A DNA stretch of 64,000 nt from Bondarzewia mesenterica (lineage: Eukaryota > Basidiomycota > Agaricomycetes > Russulales > Bondarzewiaceae), in assembly GCA_004802705.1 (NCBI GenBank), contig SGPL01000108.1, positions 1 to 64,000 on the forward strand, given 5' to 3'. Of this stretch, positions 10,331 through 21,293 are shown in pieces. How positions within the stretch are numbered: the stretch's first letter is position 1; the number at the start of each line of letters is the position of its first letter. The notes under the pieces are model-generated. The model had not been told where the DNA came from. It searched no databases and saw only the letters and a program-made list of their open reading frames with translations. A program made the position numbers and the translations under genes.

Positions 10331-11998
10331 TTATCAACCAATCGTCGAGGTCGATGAAGACTATAAAGAGGAGGGCAAATTCCCTCTCACTCCTCAGTTT
10401 CTGCAGTTCTATGATCAACTTCCTCCTACATCTTGCAATCCTCCAATTAGTACTTGCAATAGCAACCCTATCTCTCTTAATATATCGTCCATCCTCAGTG
10501 CCCTCACCCCTACCTCCTCCCCCATTTCCTCCCTCACCCACAGCCCACAGGCAACACCCTCGTCCATACAGAGCATGACCCCAGAAGAACAACAATACCT
10601 TGACGAGGTGACCTTCGAAGAACTAAGAATGATGGGTGACATAGAGTATGCACTGCCCCTCTCCTCTGATTCACACAATGATGATGATATCTGCGATGAG
10701 ATGAGCCAATGAGTGATGCAAGACATGGTCCTCGAAGAAGAGGTGGCCAAAGCCCTCAAAATCTTCGAGGCAATAGCAGAAGAAGGCCACAGACAGGCTG
10801 CACAGATAGGAACAGAGGAGGGAGATCAGGTGGAAGCTGTCCGACAAGCAATCTTAGAAGGGCTAACAGAGGCGCGGTGGGAGGCAAAACACCAAGAGCA
10901 GGCAAGGAGGGCCTTTGAGGCCCTAGCAGCAGCAGACAGAGTAAGGGAGGCTGTGCTAGCTCTACAGGAAGAGCTAGCTGGAGGGTGGATAGATATGGAA
11001 AGGGCAGTTGCCCACCTTAAAAGGATCCCATTCCTTACAGGGGGATCGACACCCCACACCCCTTCCCCTTGCATCTCCTTCCTCACTGGTACCCCACCCC
11101 ATGAAGATGCATCCACTAATACGTCCCCCATACCCCAGAGCCCCGCCTCCTCCACCATTTACATGCGCCTACCCCGCTTTATAATGCCATCCCCCGACTC
11201 AACCTATGCCACCCCCTCTTTTATTGAAAGATTCGACCTATTCATGATCATCACAAAGACTGAGCTGACACCAAAAGGGGTCATCCACTATGGTCACCCT
11301 ACCACAGCCCTCCCAGTACACTCACCACCCCTCCTCATTGATAACACCATCATGGTCAAAAAAAACTTCCATGATGCCATTATATCATTGGAACAGTATG
11401 CACGGATTGAAGGGGCCTTGCGCCAGCTAGGTGAACCCAATTTGACAGCGGACATCCGCCGCTACTGTGCGCTAACCCTCGACATCGAGGAAGAACACTG
11501 CCTCATCACCCTACATGAACAATGCTGGCCTTGGTTCACCATAGACAGATGGGATGTCTCCGCATGACTCTGGGCTGCAGACGCGAACACCAAGCTGAAG
11601 TCCCTAGTCACTGCTTCACCCCTCACCCACATGGTTCTCCCCACCTCCTAGAACAGGCCAGACAAGTAGATGCAGCTAAAGCTGCATGGATTAGGGGAGG
11701 GGGTCATCGGAGGTATGCCAAGCCTCAGATCACGAAGGTGCCCGATGGTTGGGTACAAATGGTGAAGAGGAGAGTGGAAAGGCCTCATAGGGAACCTGTT
11801 AAGAGGTGCTACCTTTGTAACTCAGTCAACCACTTCATTAGGGCTTGCCCAAAGTACCTCCTTGATAAAGGGAAGGGACCCGCTGGCCCCTCTCATGACC
11901 CAAGGGACCACCATGATGAGCGAGGAGGCACAGATGGCCCCTGCTATGACCAGGACTGGTCAGTAGATCCCGACGACTATGGCCACCACACTGACTAG
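10331..11998 (+). pseudogene. Extra 3' coding region of the chromovirus, ending in a second CCHC zinc knuckle
   Basis: The frame of the chromodomain continues for more than 400 codons past the chromodomain. A Pro/Ser/Thr-rich part (about 10380-10580) is followed by an acidic stretch and a predicted alpha-helical, coiled-coil-like segment rich in Ala/Glu (VAKALKIFEAIAEEGHRQAA onward, 10740-11000). Then come another Pro/Ser-rich linker, an unknown domain containing FHDAIISLEQYARIEGAL (11371-11424), and, after a frame slip near 11650, a CX2CX4HX4C knuckle at 11807-11848 (CYLCNSVNHFIRACP). The tail is acidic and stops at 11996-11998, about 25 bp before the polypurine tract. The only stop in the first 1.3 kb is TGA at 10710-10712, a likely CGA-to-TGA change. 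Related sequence lies in copy 2 (61790-63100). The function is unknown. It resembles a second Gag-like RNA-binding protein. Confidence 0.65.
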
Positions 11999-12020
11999 AG
12001 TCCTGTTGAGGGCAACAAAA

Positions 12021-12038
12021 GGATAGCGGGGGGGCAGT
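12021..12038 (+). promoter_or_regulatory. Polypurine tract of chromovirus copy 1
   Basis: The G-rich run GGATAGCGGGGGGGCAGT lies directly before the LTR start TGTCATG. It is the expected primer site for plus-strand DNA synthesis. Copy 2 has the decayed equivalent at the same place. Confidence 0.7.
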
Positions 12039-12456
12039 TGTCATGAACGGTACCTGTACAATTTGTTTTCTCATCTTTTTATGAATGGACGCACGGTTAC
12101 CTACACTTCTAACAAGGCAGTCCAATCAACTGTGATCCCCTTATCTACTCGATCTCTCCCCTCACTTGCGCCCTTGTACAAGTATGTAGCAATGGTCCGT
12201 GCCGCAGTAGGTGCTACTTATGTCTCTGCAGCAGCTTCTTTCTTCTTCAGCTTGATATACTTGGTCTATACTCTGTATTAGCCTAGACTTGTGCGCAATA
12301 GGATACAGGGTGCCAGTCCCTGCCTTTGATGTCACCTCAGCTTGACCTTAGCCTTAGCCTAAGCATCAGATCAAATCCTCATAGACAACAACCAGAAGCA
12401 ACACCAGAACTGGCACGACTACCAAGTCACGCCACCAGACATAGGGTATCTTGACA
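12039..12456 (+). repeat. 3' LTR of chromovirus copy 1 (418 bp)
   Basis: It begins TGTCATGAACGG and ends ATCTTGACA, giving the TGTCA/TGACA inverted ends. It aligns over its length with the 422-bp LTR of copy 2 at 61347-61768, and its end aligns with 5031-5100. No target duplication can be checked because the 5' end is lost. Confidence 0.85.
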
Positions 12457-12834
12457 CAGTGAATCTGTCATGCTGAATGTATACTCAAATGAATACAAAG
12501 TCTAGTGCGATAGACTTATACTGGTAGGACAGGAGTGCATCAATCTTAATATCTGCATCAGCATTAATTACAGTGTTGAATGTCAGCAAATGTGATGAGA
12601 CTGAAGACTGTTGTAGTTGTGCCAGTGGATCGAGCCCAATGTGGACAATGACATTGTAGAAAAACATTGGCAAGACTATACAGGGGCCATAAATGAGCAG
12701 TTGGACAAGTGGCATGTTAGGGCATAGAGATATCTAATAAAGACAAGGTNAGGATGTGTGCATGTGGGTTGTGTGCACTGTTGCTGATAATGAGGTACGC
12801 AGTTCTAAGTGTAGGTATTTTCTCACAGGTACCC

Positions 12835-13626
12835 ATGGCTGATGAAGTTGGAGCTAAAGGTGATGTTGCTGTTAACATCGATAGCCTTCATGTGGGGCAA
12901 AAAGAGAACAGTATCGTGATCATATACACAGACAGGCTAGAAGTGTTTAATAAGTAGCTTAAAATATTATANAATGGAATGAAGGGCAACTTGTACATAG
13001 TTGTGAGGGGGAGTGAGGGGGCACTGATAGTATGCTTAAAGAAGAAGCTGCAGTCGAGTGAGATGCAGGAGATGAAGAATTTTATGGAGGAGCAGATGAA
13101 GATGAGTCCGGTGATCGTGATCTTGTAGCACTCAGCATGGGAGGTACGACAGATGGTGTGCAACAATATTAAGCAATGTGTAGAGGTGATGATTGTGTAC
13201 TAAGCTGTGATGTAGTGGATGCTGTGTGCATTGGCATTGAAGAACGTGTCNCTGCTGAAGGAGGCATAGAAAGTAGTGAGCAAGATGATACAATTGTCAC
13301 ATGAGAAGCCGATAGAGTTAATTAATGCATATTGCATTAACTTATTGTGAGATGAGGTGATTATAGATAAGCTTATGGAGAAGAATGAGGTGATGTCAAT
13401 GCAGCTGAGCATTGATCAAATGGAGGTCATGTTGGAGAGCCTGATGCAGTCAGCAAAAGATTAGGAGGACATTCATTCAGAGCATTGTGAACTGGATGCA
13501 GATGAAGTGAGTGAGGTGGATGAAGTGGAAGGCAAACATGAAGGAGCGGATGATCATGAGTCAGGTGTACAAAGGGTTGCTGAAGCATAGCAAAAAGAAG
13601 ATTCCAAACTAATTATATACAAATAA
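12835..13626 (+). pseudogene. Decayed 264-codon frame, coiled-coil-like with acidic tail, function unknown
   Basis: One frame runs from ATG at 12835 to TAA at 13624-13626 with no indel needed. It is broken by eight stops (six TAG, one TAA, one TGA) plus one ambiguous TAN codon at 12970-12972. Every stop is one C-to-T or G-to-A step from Gln, Arg or Trp. The N-part contains NIDSLHVGQKENSIVIIYTD. The middle is Met/Glu/Lys-rich and probably helical (SEMQEMKNFMEEQMKM). The end is acidic (DADEVSEVDEVEGKHEGADD). I do not recognise the family. The absence of indels and the stop type suggest a once-functional gene inactivated by cytosine deamination. It begins about 380 bp after the Gypsy LTR, with no evident link to it. 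Confidence 0.5.
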
Positions 13627-14715
13627 TTGGCTAGTAGCCACTTGTCACCTTTTGACCCATAACCAACCCAATAATACTGTAGAGCACAAGAACAGGCTAT
13701 AAGTGATGTTAGAATTCTGCTAACTTGAACACCACAACTACTTTAGATACTCTTTTATATTTATGAGATCTGATAGGGGAGAGAAACTCTTATACTGCTT
13801 GAGTTCTGATCCAGATCCAAAAACTGTCTCAGAGATGTCATCCAGCTTATCTAGCTCTGCTACCTTTGTCTTTAGATCCTCCTTAATAGTGAGTGGCAAC
13901 TTTAGAGATGTAGAATTTATCATACATTATTAAAAAAAAAAATCACCAGTAGTACTATTATCTTGCGACAATTTAGGAGCATTCTTCTATGAGTGTTGTT
14001 CTCCAGCTCTCATACTATTAGAAGAAGTGTAAATCATCTGTGAAGATAGATCCTCCTGCATTATAGACAATTTTACTTTTTAAATCCTCATGAAATATTC
14101 TTGACTGATCAAAATACTGATGCTGAACCCTCCCATGCATCTTTTCAATAAATGCAGCATGATGAATGTGATGGAAGGGAGCCTGTTCACAATGCTGGAA
14201 GATACCTTCTTCATCTTGGTATATTGACTTTTGTTAGGACCATGTTTAGGTTGATTGTTAAGCCAGCAAGCTGGGTTTGATTGTAGAATTAGTAGGCCAT
14301 CATTCTCATCATGCTCCCTGAAGTTAAGAGTTTTCACTTTATAAGGAGCCAGTGCGCCACCACTGCCAAATGATATGACACATGTGATTAACATAGATGC
14401 ATTACATGCATGGAATCCTCTTTGCAAACTACTGATGGCCTTGACAAGGTCACTATCGAGGTTCTCAAAAGAGACATTTGACTCTAAGCCTCCAAATTCA
14501 ATGATATTGTTATTCAAGGTTCAACAGGTTATATACAAAGCCCTGAGCCTTGATGATTTTCAACTTATTTCATTTTTTTAACTACAACTCTAATTCTTGC
14601 ATCCTTTCTTGTAGCATGGCTGTTTCTTTGCATACCCTGCCATCTTGCTCTAGAATGATCCAGAGAATGAAGGCTTCCACTGTCAGTGAACTGTATGATG
14701 AGTTTAGACCTTTTG
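13627..14715 (-). pseudogene. Decayed minus-strand coding traces, function unknown
   Basis: Two minus-strand frames look protein-like. One is at 14080-14517 (it starts MNNNIIEFGGLESNVSFEN and contains HACNASMLITCVISFGSGGA). The other is at 13738-13923 (KTKVAELDKLDDISETVFGS). They could be exons of one old gene. There is no recognisable domain, and I could not join them with convincing splice sites. An A run lies at 13931-13941. The rest of the stretch shows nothing specific. Confidence 0.25.
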
Positions 14716-14797
14716 AAGTACATTGGCCTGAGATAGTTTGCCCTGAAGCTGCTGGTTGATGCACTTCAAGCACCTGTCCTTTATATGGCCATGCATG
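14716..14797 (-). mobile_element. Copia gag zinc-knuckle fragment
   Basis: This short piece reads GHIKDRCLKCINQQLQGKLS on the minus strand and aligns closely with the Copia gag at about 21130-21205, which reads the same stretch as RCFKHINQQLQGKPSQAN. Similarity drops sharply on both sides, so it is an isolated fragment. Confidence 0.6.
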
Positions 14798-15499
14798 CCT
14801 ATACTTAGCTCACCAAAAGAAATTCTTTGTGGTGATTGTAATGCCTGGTGGCAACTCAAACACACAAAATCAACTTCAGTTATTGAGGAAGACCATGATG
14901 GCCCTAATTCAAGCTCTCTAGATGAGTGTATCATGTTAGATAGAGAGAAATTTGTTGGAGGCTTTCATGGCAGGATCAGAGTATACCCCTCTTTGTTGCA
15001 TCGATCACCAAGACAAAACCATCATCTTACAGGCAGGTGCCTCATCATGATGCAGACCTAATGTTGAAAGATGTTGCGATACCAAGCAGGCCTGACTGAT
15101 CACATAACCAAATAGAAAGATAGGTGTAGCAGAATGCAAGGCCTAAGATGAATTGTCTGTCCACCTGCTCCCTGAGGACCCGTCACATGTACCCACACAG
15201 CTGTTGCATGGCATTGAAAATATCTTTATCATCCTTCCTCAGTTTGATCTCTGTGGGAACATTTATCTGCAGCCATCAAGCTTTTATCATATCTTGGATG
15301 ACCTTCAAGCTTGCCTTGGTGATGGATGTCATAACTAACCCACTGAATGTATAAGACCAGACCCATCTCCTTATTGACTGCTTGACTAGCACCCTCTTTC
15401 TCTTTGTTATTTATTCCCCCTTCTCACTTCGACATCGCTTGATGTGTCCCAAGAATGGACAAAATATCTGGGTGAATCACTGATGCATCTGCATCACGT
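14798..15499. other. Decayed DNA without a supported gene
   Basis: Only short frames are present on either strand. On the minus strand the sequence continues weakly protein-like text that could belong to the kinase relic starting at 15850 or to Copia debris, but no motif supports either. Confidence 0.3.
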
Positions 15500-15850
15500 G
15501 ATAGTGGGGCATGCTGTATCGGTCAACCTAATAGGAGTCCATGTTGACTGGCATTGCATCTGTCAGTAGCTCCCGACAGCCATTCTGAATGGTGTTGGCA
15601 GCATTGATGAAGGGCTTGTAGAGAGACTTTTCTTTGGTCTGCTCCTTTGAGAATTCAAGCCATCACCTTTGACCTTAGTCATATGGTTGGCCATCAGCAA
15701 GCCTTTCACAAAGGTTCTCCACCATTCCTTCTGGTGATGGCAGGATTGAGTTTAAGAACTCATCACTGTCAACAATATGGCATTTTGCCAGAAGCTCCTG
15801 TTTAACCATCTCTGTCACTGCTTCAGAGCAAGCATTCTATGGTGGGAGGT
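15500..15850 (-). pseudogene. N-terminal part of a second FunK1-type kinase, decayed
   Basis: The minus strand reads DEFLNSILPSPEGMVENLCE, then LEFSKEQTKEKSLYKPFINA and AANTIQNGCRELLTDA. This pattern is like the N-terminal region that precedes the kinase fold in fungal FunK1 proteins. Stops interrupt it. It sits just 3' of the kinase relic at 16205-17945 on the same strand, so it could be the start of a second, tandem copy whose kinase core is lost, or a rearranged N-terminus of the same gene. The family assignment rests on memory of pattern only. Confidence 0.35.
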
Positions 15851-16204
15851 GTCAAGGACAAGCGATGCCTTTATGAGTGTATTAGCCCTGTTCCTATGAG
15901 CAGGGCCTATGGGAGAACCACTGTCAACAGAAGAATAACAGTTAGCAGTATCCATTGTCAGAGGAGCAATGGGGTGAAAGAAAGAAAGCCACTTGGACTG
16001 ACCTCTATTTATAAATACAAATACAACCCTCTGCAGTATTGATTGCCCTATTGACTATATCATTCTAGGCTTCATTATTGAAAATAAATTGAAAGCCACA
16101 TCACACGTGGATTTATTCGCATCTGTGACCAGTCATGCTGTTGAGCCTGAAGTTGCTGCCATTGATGATGCCTTGGGGGATGAGCTCCCATCCATGGTCT
16201 GAAT

Positions 16205-17945
16205 TCAATTGAGATCCTTCCTCCACTGTTTGAGCTCTGTGGAAGTTGCAGTGTCTAATCGTGCTGATAAATCAACCCCCTCCACCTCCTTTATCATCTC
16301 ATTAATTATGTGCAGAAATTGATCATGGATGATAGCACATGTGGGGAAAAAATATGCCATCCACAGCAGTTGCCACAATTTTAACACCATGCTCTTAAGG
16401 ATGTTGAAGTAACTTTATGACAATATAGGACTCCATATGATGCGGAATGTGGAAAAAATAATTTTTGTTGTGTTGAAGATAAGACCTGATTTCAGAATCA
16501 AAAAAAGCAATATAAAAGATGATGGAGGGCCACCGTTGTCTTGTCCATCTTCTCCACACTGAGCTCATCATGATGTATACCTCCAGGTCCTTTGCGCATC
16601 AAACAGAGGTAGATCAGGACCCAAAGAACAGACTCCATGTCATGAATGCTGTCATGGGTGACAGCCATTAGTCCTTGTTGAGCTGCATAAGGCACCTGGA
16701 TAGGATTTCATAACTGACAAAGGGGAGCTATCACAGCATGTTCTGTCAGAATCCAATGAGACAACAAAACAGAAAAAACATGCTCACCAATCGTTGAATG
16801 CTTTGCAGATGAGGTTTACTTGCTATGACATGTGCAATATACCCAACATCTCCTTCAGCAGGGAACCAAAGGACAAGTGCATGAAGGGCGAAATTATTAG
16901 CCATTTTCTGATCATGAACTTTGTCAAGTGTCGAGCAAGCATAGTCAATGTTCTTTTGTGCATCAGGCAGGAGTTTCAGAAGGGCTCTGAAGGTCGATGT
17001 GGATTTTGTGTAGTCTAAGTCGATCAAGCGCCCATGCATCTTGCCCACATCATCACCTTTAGGACATATAAGGAAATTGCCTGCACTGACATCCTGATGC
17101 AGGATGCCTGCCACTCAAGTAGAAGAAGTAATGTCCTGGTGGCCAAGGGCTCATCAGGTTGTGCATAAGGTGGGACTGCAGCCAGCAAACCTTATATGGA
17201 ATCGCCAAGAACATATAAGAGCTCTGGGATGTCTTTGAAGAATGTCCTCATGAACTCATTTTCTGTACACCGAAGCAGGGGTGTTGAACTGCTGATGGTT
17301 TATAACAGGTGTGAGCTTATGCCATATTGTGGAGGTGTCATTGACTTCTGTCCCAATCTTCACATCTTCTGCTGAGTAGATCTTCCCTACATTCTCAGAA
17401 CTCAAAGTAGGCTTCGCATAAAAGAGGCCTCTGCCATTGCACTTTAAGGCCACTAGGACTGTTTTAACATGTAGCGCTGCCATGCCCATCAGGGTGAGAA
17501 AGTCACTTGAACTGGGTGAGAACTGCTTACCTTGTTACGCTCAGAAGCATCGCCGTACTTGACAACTTCCCTTACTAGAGTCGCCCTCCCACACATAATT
17601 TCTGCTCAAGCTATACTGCGAGATAAGCCTCTCCCGACGTGTATCATCCTGACTAAGCTTTTCAATCGCCCAATGGGTGTCATATGCTGTCTCACAGAAG
17701 TCTTTGATTTGGACACTGGGATAGTAGGAGTGTATGAGTGGCCAATGCAAGGCCAGCAATGACGTGGATGAACATTTTGGCACTCTGCAGGGTAGACACT
17801 GTTAGCAACTCAGAGTGCGTCTTCAAGCACTTTGTAGTTACTATGCAGATGAATTGTAGAAGGCTTCCAGTGAGTATCTTGGCTTCAATTGTTGTGAAAT
17901 CTTTACCCCAACTGCCAAATTTGCTGCCATTCAGATCCGACAGCT
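16205..17945 (-). pseudogene. FunK1 fungal-type protein kinase, decayed
   Basis: FunK1 kinases are a basidiomycete-expanded family. Minus-strand order: an N-terminal helical part (17945-17541, with FCETAYDTHWAIEKLSQDD), a segment at 17489-17256, then the kinase catalytic loop GILHQDVSAGNFLI (17114-17060) and a divergent DFG-like metal loop GRLIDLDYTKST, the late helix MTHDSIHDMESVLWVLIYL-like segment (16695-16610), and a C-terminal part (16390-16205). The HRD arginine reads Gln, which a single G-to-A change explains. Stops separate the pieces, and some gaps may be introns. It probably signalled in the cytosol, and its substrate is unknown. I see no sign that it is active. Confidence 0.65.
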
Positions 17946-17948
17946 GAG

Positions 17949-18043
17949 GTGTATGGCACTTTCTTCATGTACTCCTTGTCTTTATCAGACTTGGCAGACA
18001 TGTCAGAAGAGAGTCACACTCCAGGCAGGATGGGCATCTTGAC
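17949..18043 (-). mobile_element. Copia RT-end fragment abutting an LTR
   Basis: This 95-bp stretch is almost identical to 18967-19061 (the part encoding KMPILPGVRLSSDMSAKSD), in the same orientation. It ends in ATCTTGAC exactly where the LTR end (TGTTGAGC on the plus strand) begins at 18044. So the Copia below either landed inside another Copia copy or recombined with one. Confidence 0.7.
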
Positions 18044-18278
18044 TGTTGAGCACAGCAAAAATAGGCGACTAGCAACGCTAAGAGAGCAACAACAAGTGTA
18101 TATATGGACGCTGCAGTCCAAAGTGAGTAACTTGGGGAACAGAGCACACTTGGCTGCAAGTATTTATGCTAGAACGAACAATAGGAAGGGACGTCTCAAG
18201 ACGTTCTGGACCATCTCAGATAATGGAGAGATGATGAATCAATGAATAAAATGCCACAACATCAACCAAATCAATACA
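18044..18278 (-). repeat. 3' LTR of the minus Copia (235 bp)
   Basis: In minus orientation it starts TGTATTGATTTGG directly after the purine tract CATCAGGGGGA and ends GTGCTCAACA. The relative at 22931 starts TGTTGATTTG, so the inverted ends are TGTTGA/TCAACA. A short motif CATATATACACTTG could serve as a promoter element. Confidence 0.75.
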
Positions 18279-21200
18279 TCCCCCTGATGAGACATCTCTC
18301 CAAATCCAAAAATCACCTATCCTTCCAATCCCATCAGCTTCCTGCAAACATCCACCTTCTCAGAAGGAACTGCCTTGGTGAGAACATCTGCGACCATCTC
18401 CTCTGTAGGAATATACAGTACTTGAATGACACCAGCTTTCACCTGGTCATGCAGCCAAAAGAACCTCAAGTCCAAGTGCTTTTCCTCCCATGATGCTCTG
18501 GGTTCTTCGCCACACTGATCGCAGATTGGTTGTCAATGCGAAGGATGGAAAGGCCTTTTACTTGATAGCATTCAGACAGCAAATGACGCATCCAAACGAT
18601 CTCCCTACCCGCTTCAACCACAAAAATGAACTCTGCTTCGACTGCGCAACGAGTCCCTGAAGCTTGAAACTCCAACTGACAGCACCTGTACCGATGCGAA
18701 ACACATATCCACTGGTAGACCTTCCACCATCGAGACTGCCAGCAAAATCAGCGTCACAGAATGATGTGAATAGCTCAGGCGAGTTGGAAGGTCCATAAGT
18801 GAGTTTGTAGTCCAGTGTTCCCTGCAGATAGCGAAACAAGTGCTTGACAGCCTTCTAATGAGCGATGCGAGGGCAGGAATTGAAATGACACAGGGTGGAG
18901 ATGGCATGAGCGATATCAGGGCAAGTGGACATGGCCAGAAACAGCAGGGAACCGACAGCAGAGATGTATGGCACTTTCTTCATGTACTCCTTGTCTTCAT
19001 CAGACTTGGCAGACATGTCAGAAGAGAGTCGCACTCCAGGCAGGATGGGCATCTTGACAGGACTAGAATCGTCAAAGCCGTAGCGCTCTAGCATGTCGAT
19101 GATGTACTGGCATTGGGATAGAGACAGACGACGATTGGGGCGATCCCTGACGATTTCTATACCAAGGAGTGAAGTGCTGGGACCTAGATCCCACAAACAG
19201 AAGAAGGTAGAGGTGAGTTGTGCAATGATTTTGTCTAAGATCTTTGCAGACATGGAGGCTGTTGTCCGAGTAGATGTGCTTGAAGTCCATCCATCCAAGC
19301 ATGCCCTTCAGCTTCTGATACCACAACCTGGATGCTTGCTTGAGACCATAAAGTCCCTTCCTCAGCAGACAGACATGATCTGGTTCTCCTCGTTCAAATC
19401 GTTCAGGCTGCTCCATGTAGACTTTGGTGTCGAGTTCCCCATTGATAAATGGGTGAGAGATGTTGACAGAACGGAGATTTGAAGTCTTCAATCGCAGAGA
19501 GAGCAAGAATGGCGCGAATGGTGGTGAATTTGGCAGTAGGAGCAAAGGTTTCGAAACAATCAAAACCAGGACGCCGATTGAAGCCTTTGGCAACAAGGCG
19601 AGCCTTGTAGCGCTCCAGAGAGCTGTTTGTGTTTCATTTGACCTGGAAAACCCAACGAGAACCGATTGCTTTGTGACTAGGAGGAGTAGAACGATATCCA
19701 ATGTGCCATTGCGAGCATGAGCGTCCATTTCCTCCTGTGCAGCCTTCTGCCACTCATCTGCATCAATTTCTCTCCATCTGACACAATAGGCTCGTCTAGT
19801 GAGCTTGAAGCATCGTCATGGTCATGCAGGAAGATGGATCTTGATATCAAGTGCTCATCAAAATTGGTGTGTTCAGCTATGATAACTTTACTAGTCATTG
19901 GATTGTAGAATTTCCATCCTTTGTAGCTATCTGGATAGCCAATAAACACGCACTTCCCCATATGAGATCCCAAACCACCTCGCTTATCCTTCTGCACATG
20001 TACATAAGCAGTACATCCCCAGACTTGAAGGTGACTCACATTCAGCTTTGCACCATCCCAGGCCTCGTAAGGAGTGATGCCCTTGATTGTGGAAGTGGAC
20101 AAGCGATTCCAGACGTGGACAAAACACAGAAAGCTTCTCCCCAGAAAGACAGAGGCAAATGCGACTCGTGAAGCATGGTAGTAAGGGCTTCAACGATGGT
20201 GCGATTGGCTCTCTCTGCCACACCATACTGCTGAGGCTGATTGTGCACTGTATGCCTCCAGATAATCCCATGATCATTGCAAAATTAGATCTACTCCTTG
20301 GACATATATTCTCCACCCTTATCATCCTGCGTGGACTTCATCTTGAAGCCAGTGGCATTCTCAGCATACGCCTTATAGCGCGTGAATGCTTCAAACGCTT
20401 GACTCTTCAGACGAAGGGTGCAGACAGCTTTCCGGCTGGTGGCATCATCAATGAAAGAGATGAAATATTGCATGCCAGAGTGGGAGGAGACAAGGAGAGG
20501 ACCATGGAGATCAGAGTGGATGAGTTCCAAGGGATTAGAAAAGCGAGAGTGTGAAGGGAATGGATTGGCATGCATCTTGCCTGCTAGACATGGTTCACAT
20601 ATGGGGTCTGGTTTCACATCAGAGTCGAGTTGAAGGCCAATGACCATATTTTCTCACATGAGGCGCTGTATGCCAGCATGAAAGGCGATGATGCCAAAGG
20701 GAGGAGTCAAGAGGAAGAGTAGTGGCAGGTTGGGCAAACTCTATGATGAGGGCAGTCGATTCTTGGAGGAAAGCACAGTTGGAATGGTTCACAACAGCAC
20801 AGAACCAGACAGAATTATCCCTGATAAAGTGCATCACAGATCCTTCAATAACCACAGAGAACTTCTTTTGGCGAGTCAGATACAGGACAGAAAGGAGATT
20901 GTGACGAAGAGTAGGGACATGAAGGACAGTGGAAAATTTGACCGCTTGAGCCTCTTTCCCTCCAACCAATGGAACAAACACCACACTCCCAATCCCAGCT
21001 GAATAGATGACTGTGGAGTCTGCTAGATGCACAGAAATGACATGTGACTTGTAATTCCATAGCCAGTGACGACGGGGAGTCATATGAGATGTGGCCCCTG
21101 ATGCCAGAATCGAGCAGGGGGACCTCCTGAACCCCGTTGGCCTGAGAGGGTTTGCCCTGAAGCTGCTGGTTGATGTGCTTAAAACACCTATCCTCTGTGT

Positions 21201-21290
21201 GGCCATTCTGCCACAGAAGTCACACTTGAACTGCTGCCTAGATCCTCCTTGACTCCTCCCTTTGGCATCATTGCCCTTGTCACCACCATT
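18279..21290 (-). pseudogene. Copia gag-pol polyprotein, decayed
   Basis: Domains on the minus strand: CCHC knuckle at 21184-21224 (CDFCGRM, then CFKH in a neighbouring frame); protease SGATSHM near 21100; GAG-pre-integrase ending near 20700 (SSLWHHRL); integrase 20647-19900 with FISFIDDATS, DDKGGEYMSKE, QYGVAERANRTI and GITPYEAWDGAKLNVSHLQV; RT 19728-19000 with INGELDTKVYMEQPERFERG, LLRKGLYGLKQASRLWYQKL and the substituted STSLLGIEIVRD; RNase H 18839-18470 with CDADFAGSLDGGRSTSGYVF and VEAEF. It would carry out reverse transcription and integration. Several frame slips and stops break it into about ten pieces, yet the domains are complete in order, so this is a recent relic. Confidence 0.85.
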
Positions 21291-21293
21291 ATG

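Larger units (their letters stand above)
5031..12456 (+). mobile_element. Chromodomain Ty3/Gypsy LTR retrotransposon (copy 1), decayed
   Basis: Order on the plus strand: 5' LTR remnant, leader and gag with zinc knuckle, aspartic protease, reverse transcriptase, RNase H, integrase, chromodomain, long 3' coding region with a second zinc knuckle, polypurine tract, 3' LTR. Protease-RT-RH-INT order plus a chromodomain makes it a chromovirus. The 3' LTR starts TGTCA and ends TGACA. The 5' LTR survives only as its last ~70 bp. Many stops interrupt all genes, and N bases cluster in the RT part (about 7080-7880), so the copy is inactive and the assembly there is uncertain. A second copy lies on the minus strand at 61347-64000. 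Confidence 0.9.
18044..21293 (-). mobile_element. Ty1/Copia retrotransposon, minus copy, lacking its 5' LTR
   Basis: On the minus strand the order is gag zinc knuckle, protease, GAG-pre-integrase, integrase, RT, RNase H, polypurine tract (AGGGGGA) and 3' LTR, the order of Copia elements. The 5' LTR and most of gag are absent because the copy is joined head to head to a second Copia at about 21294. Confidence 0.85.
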
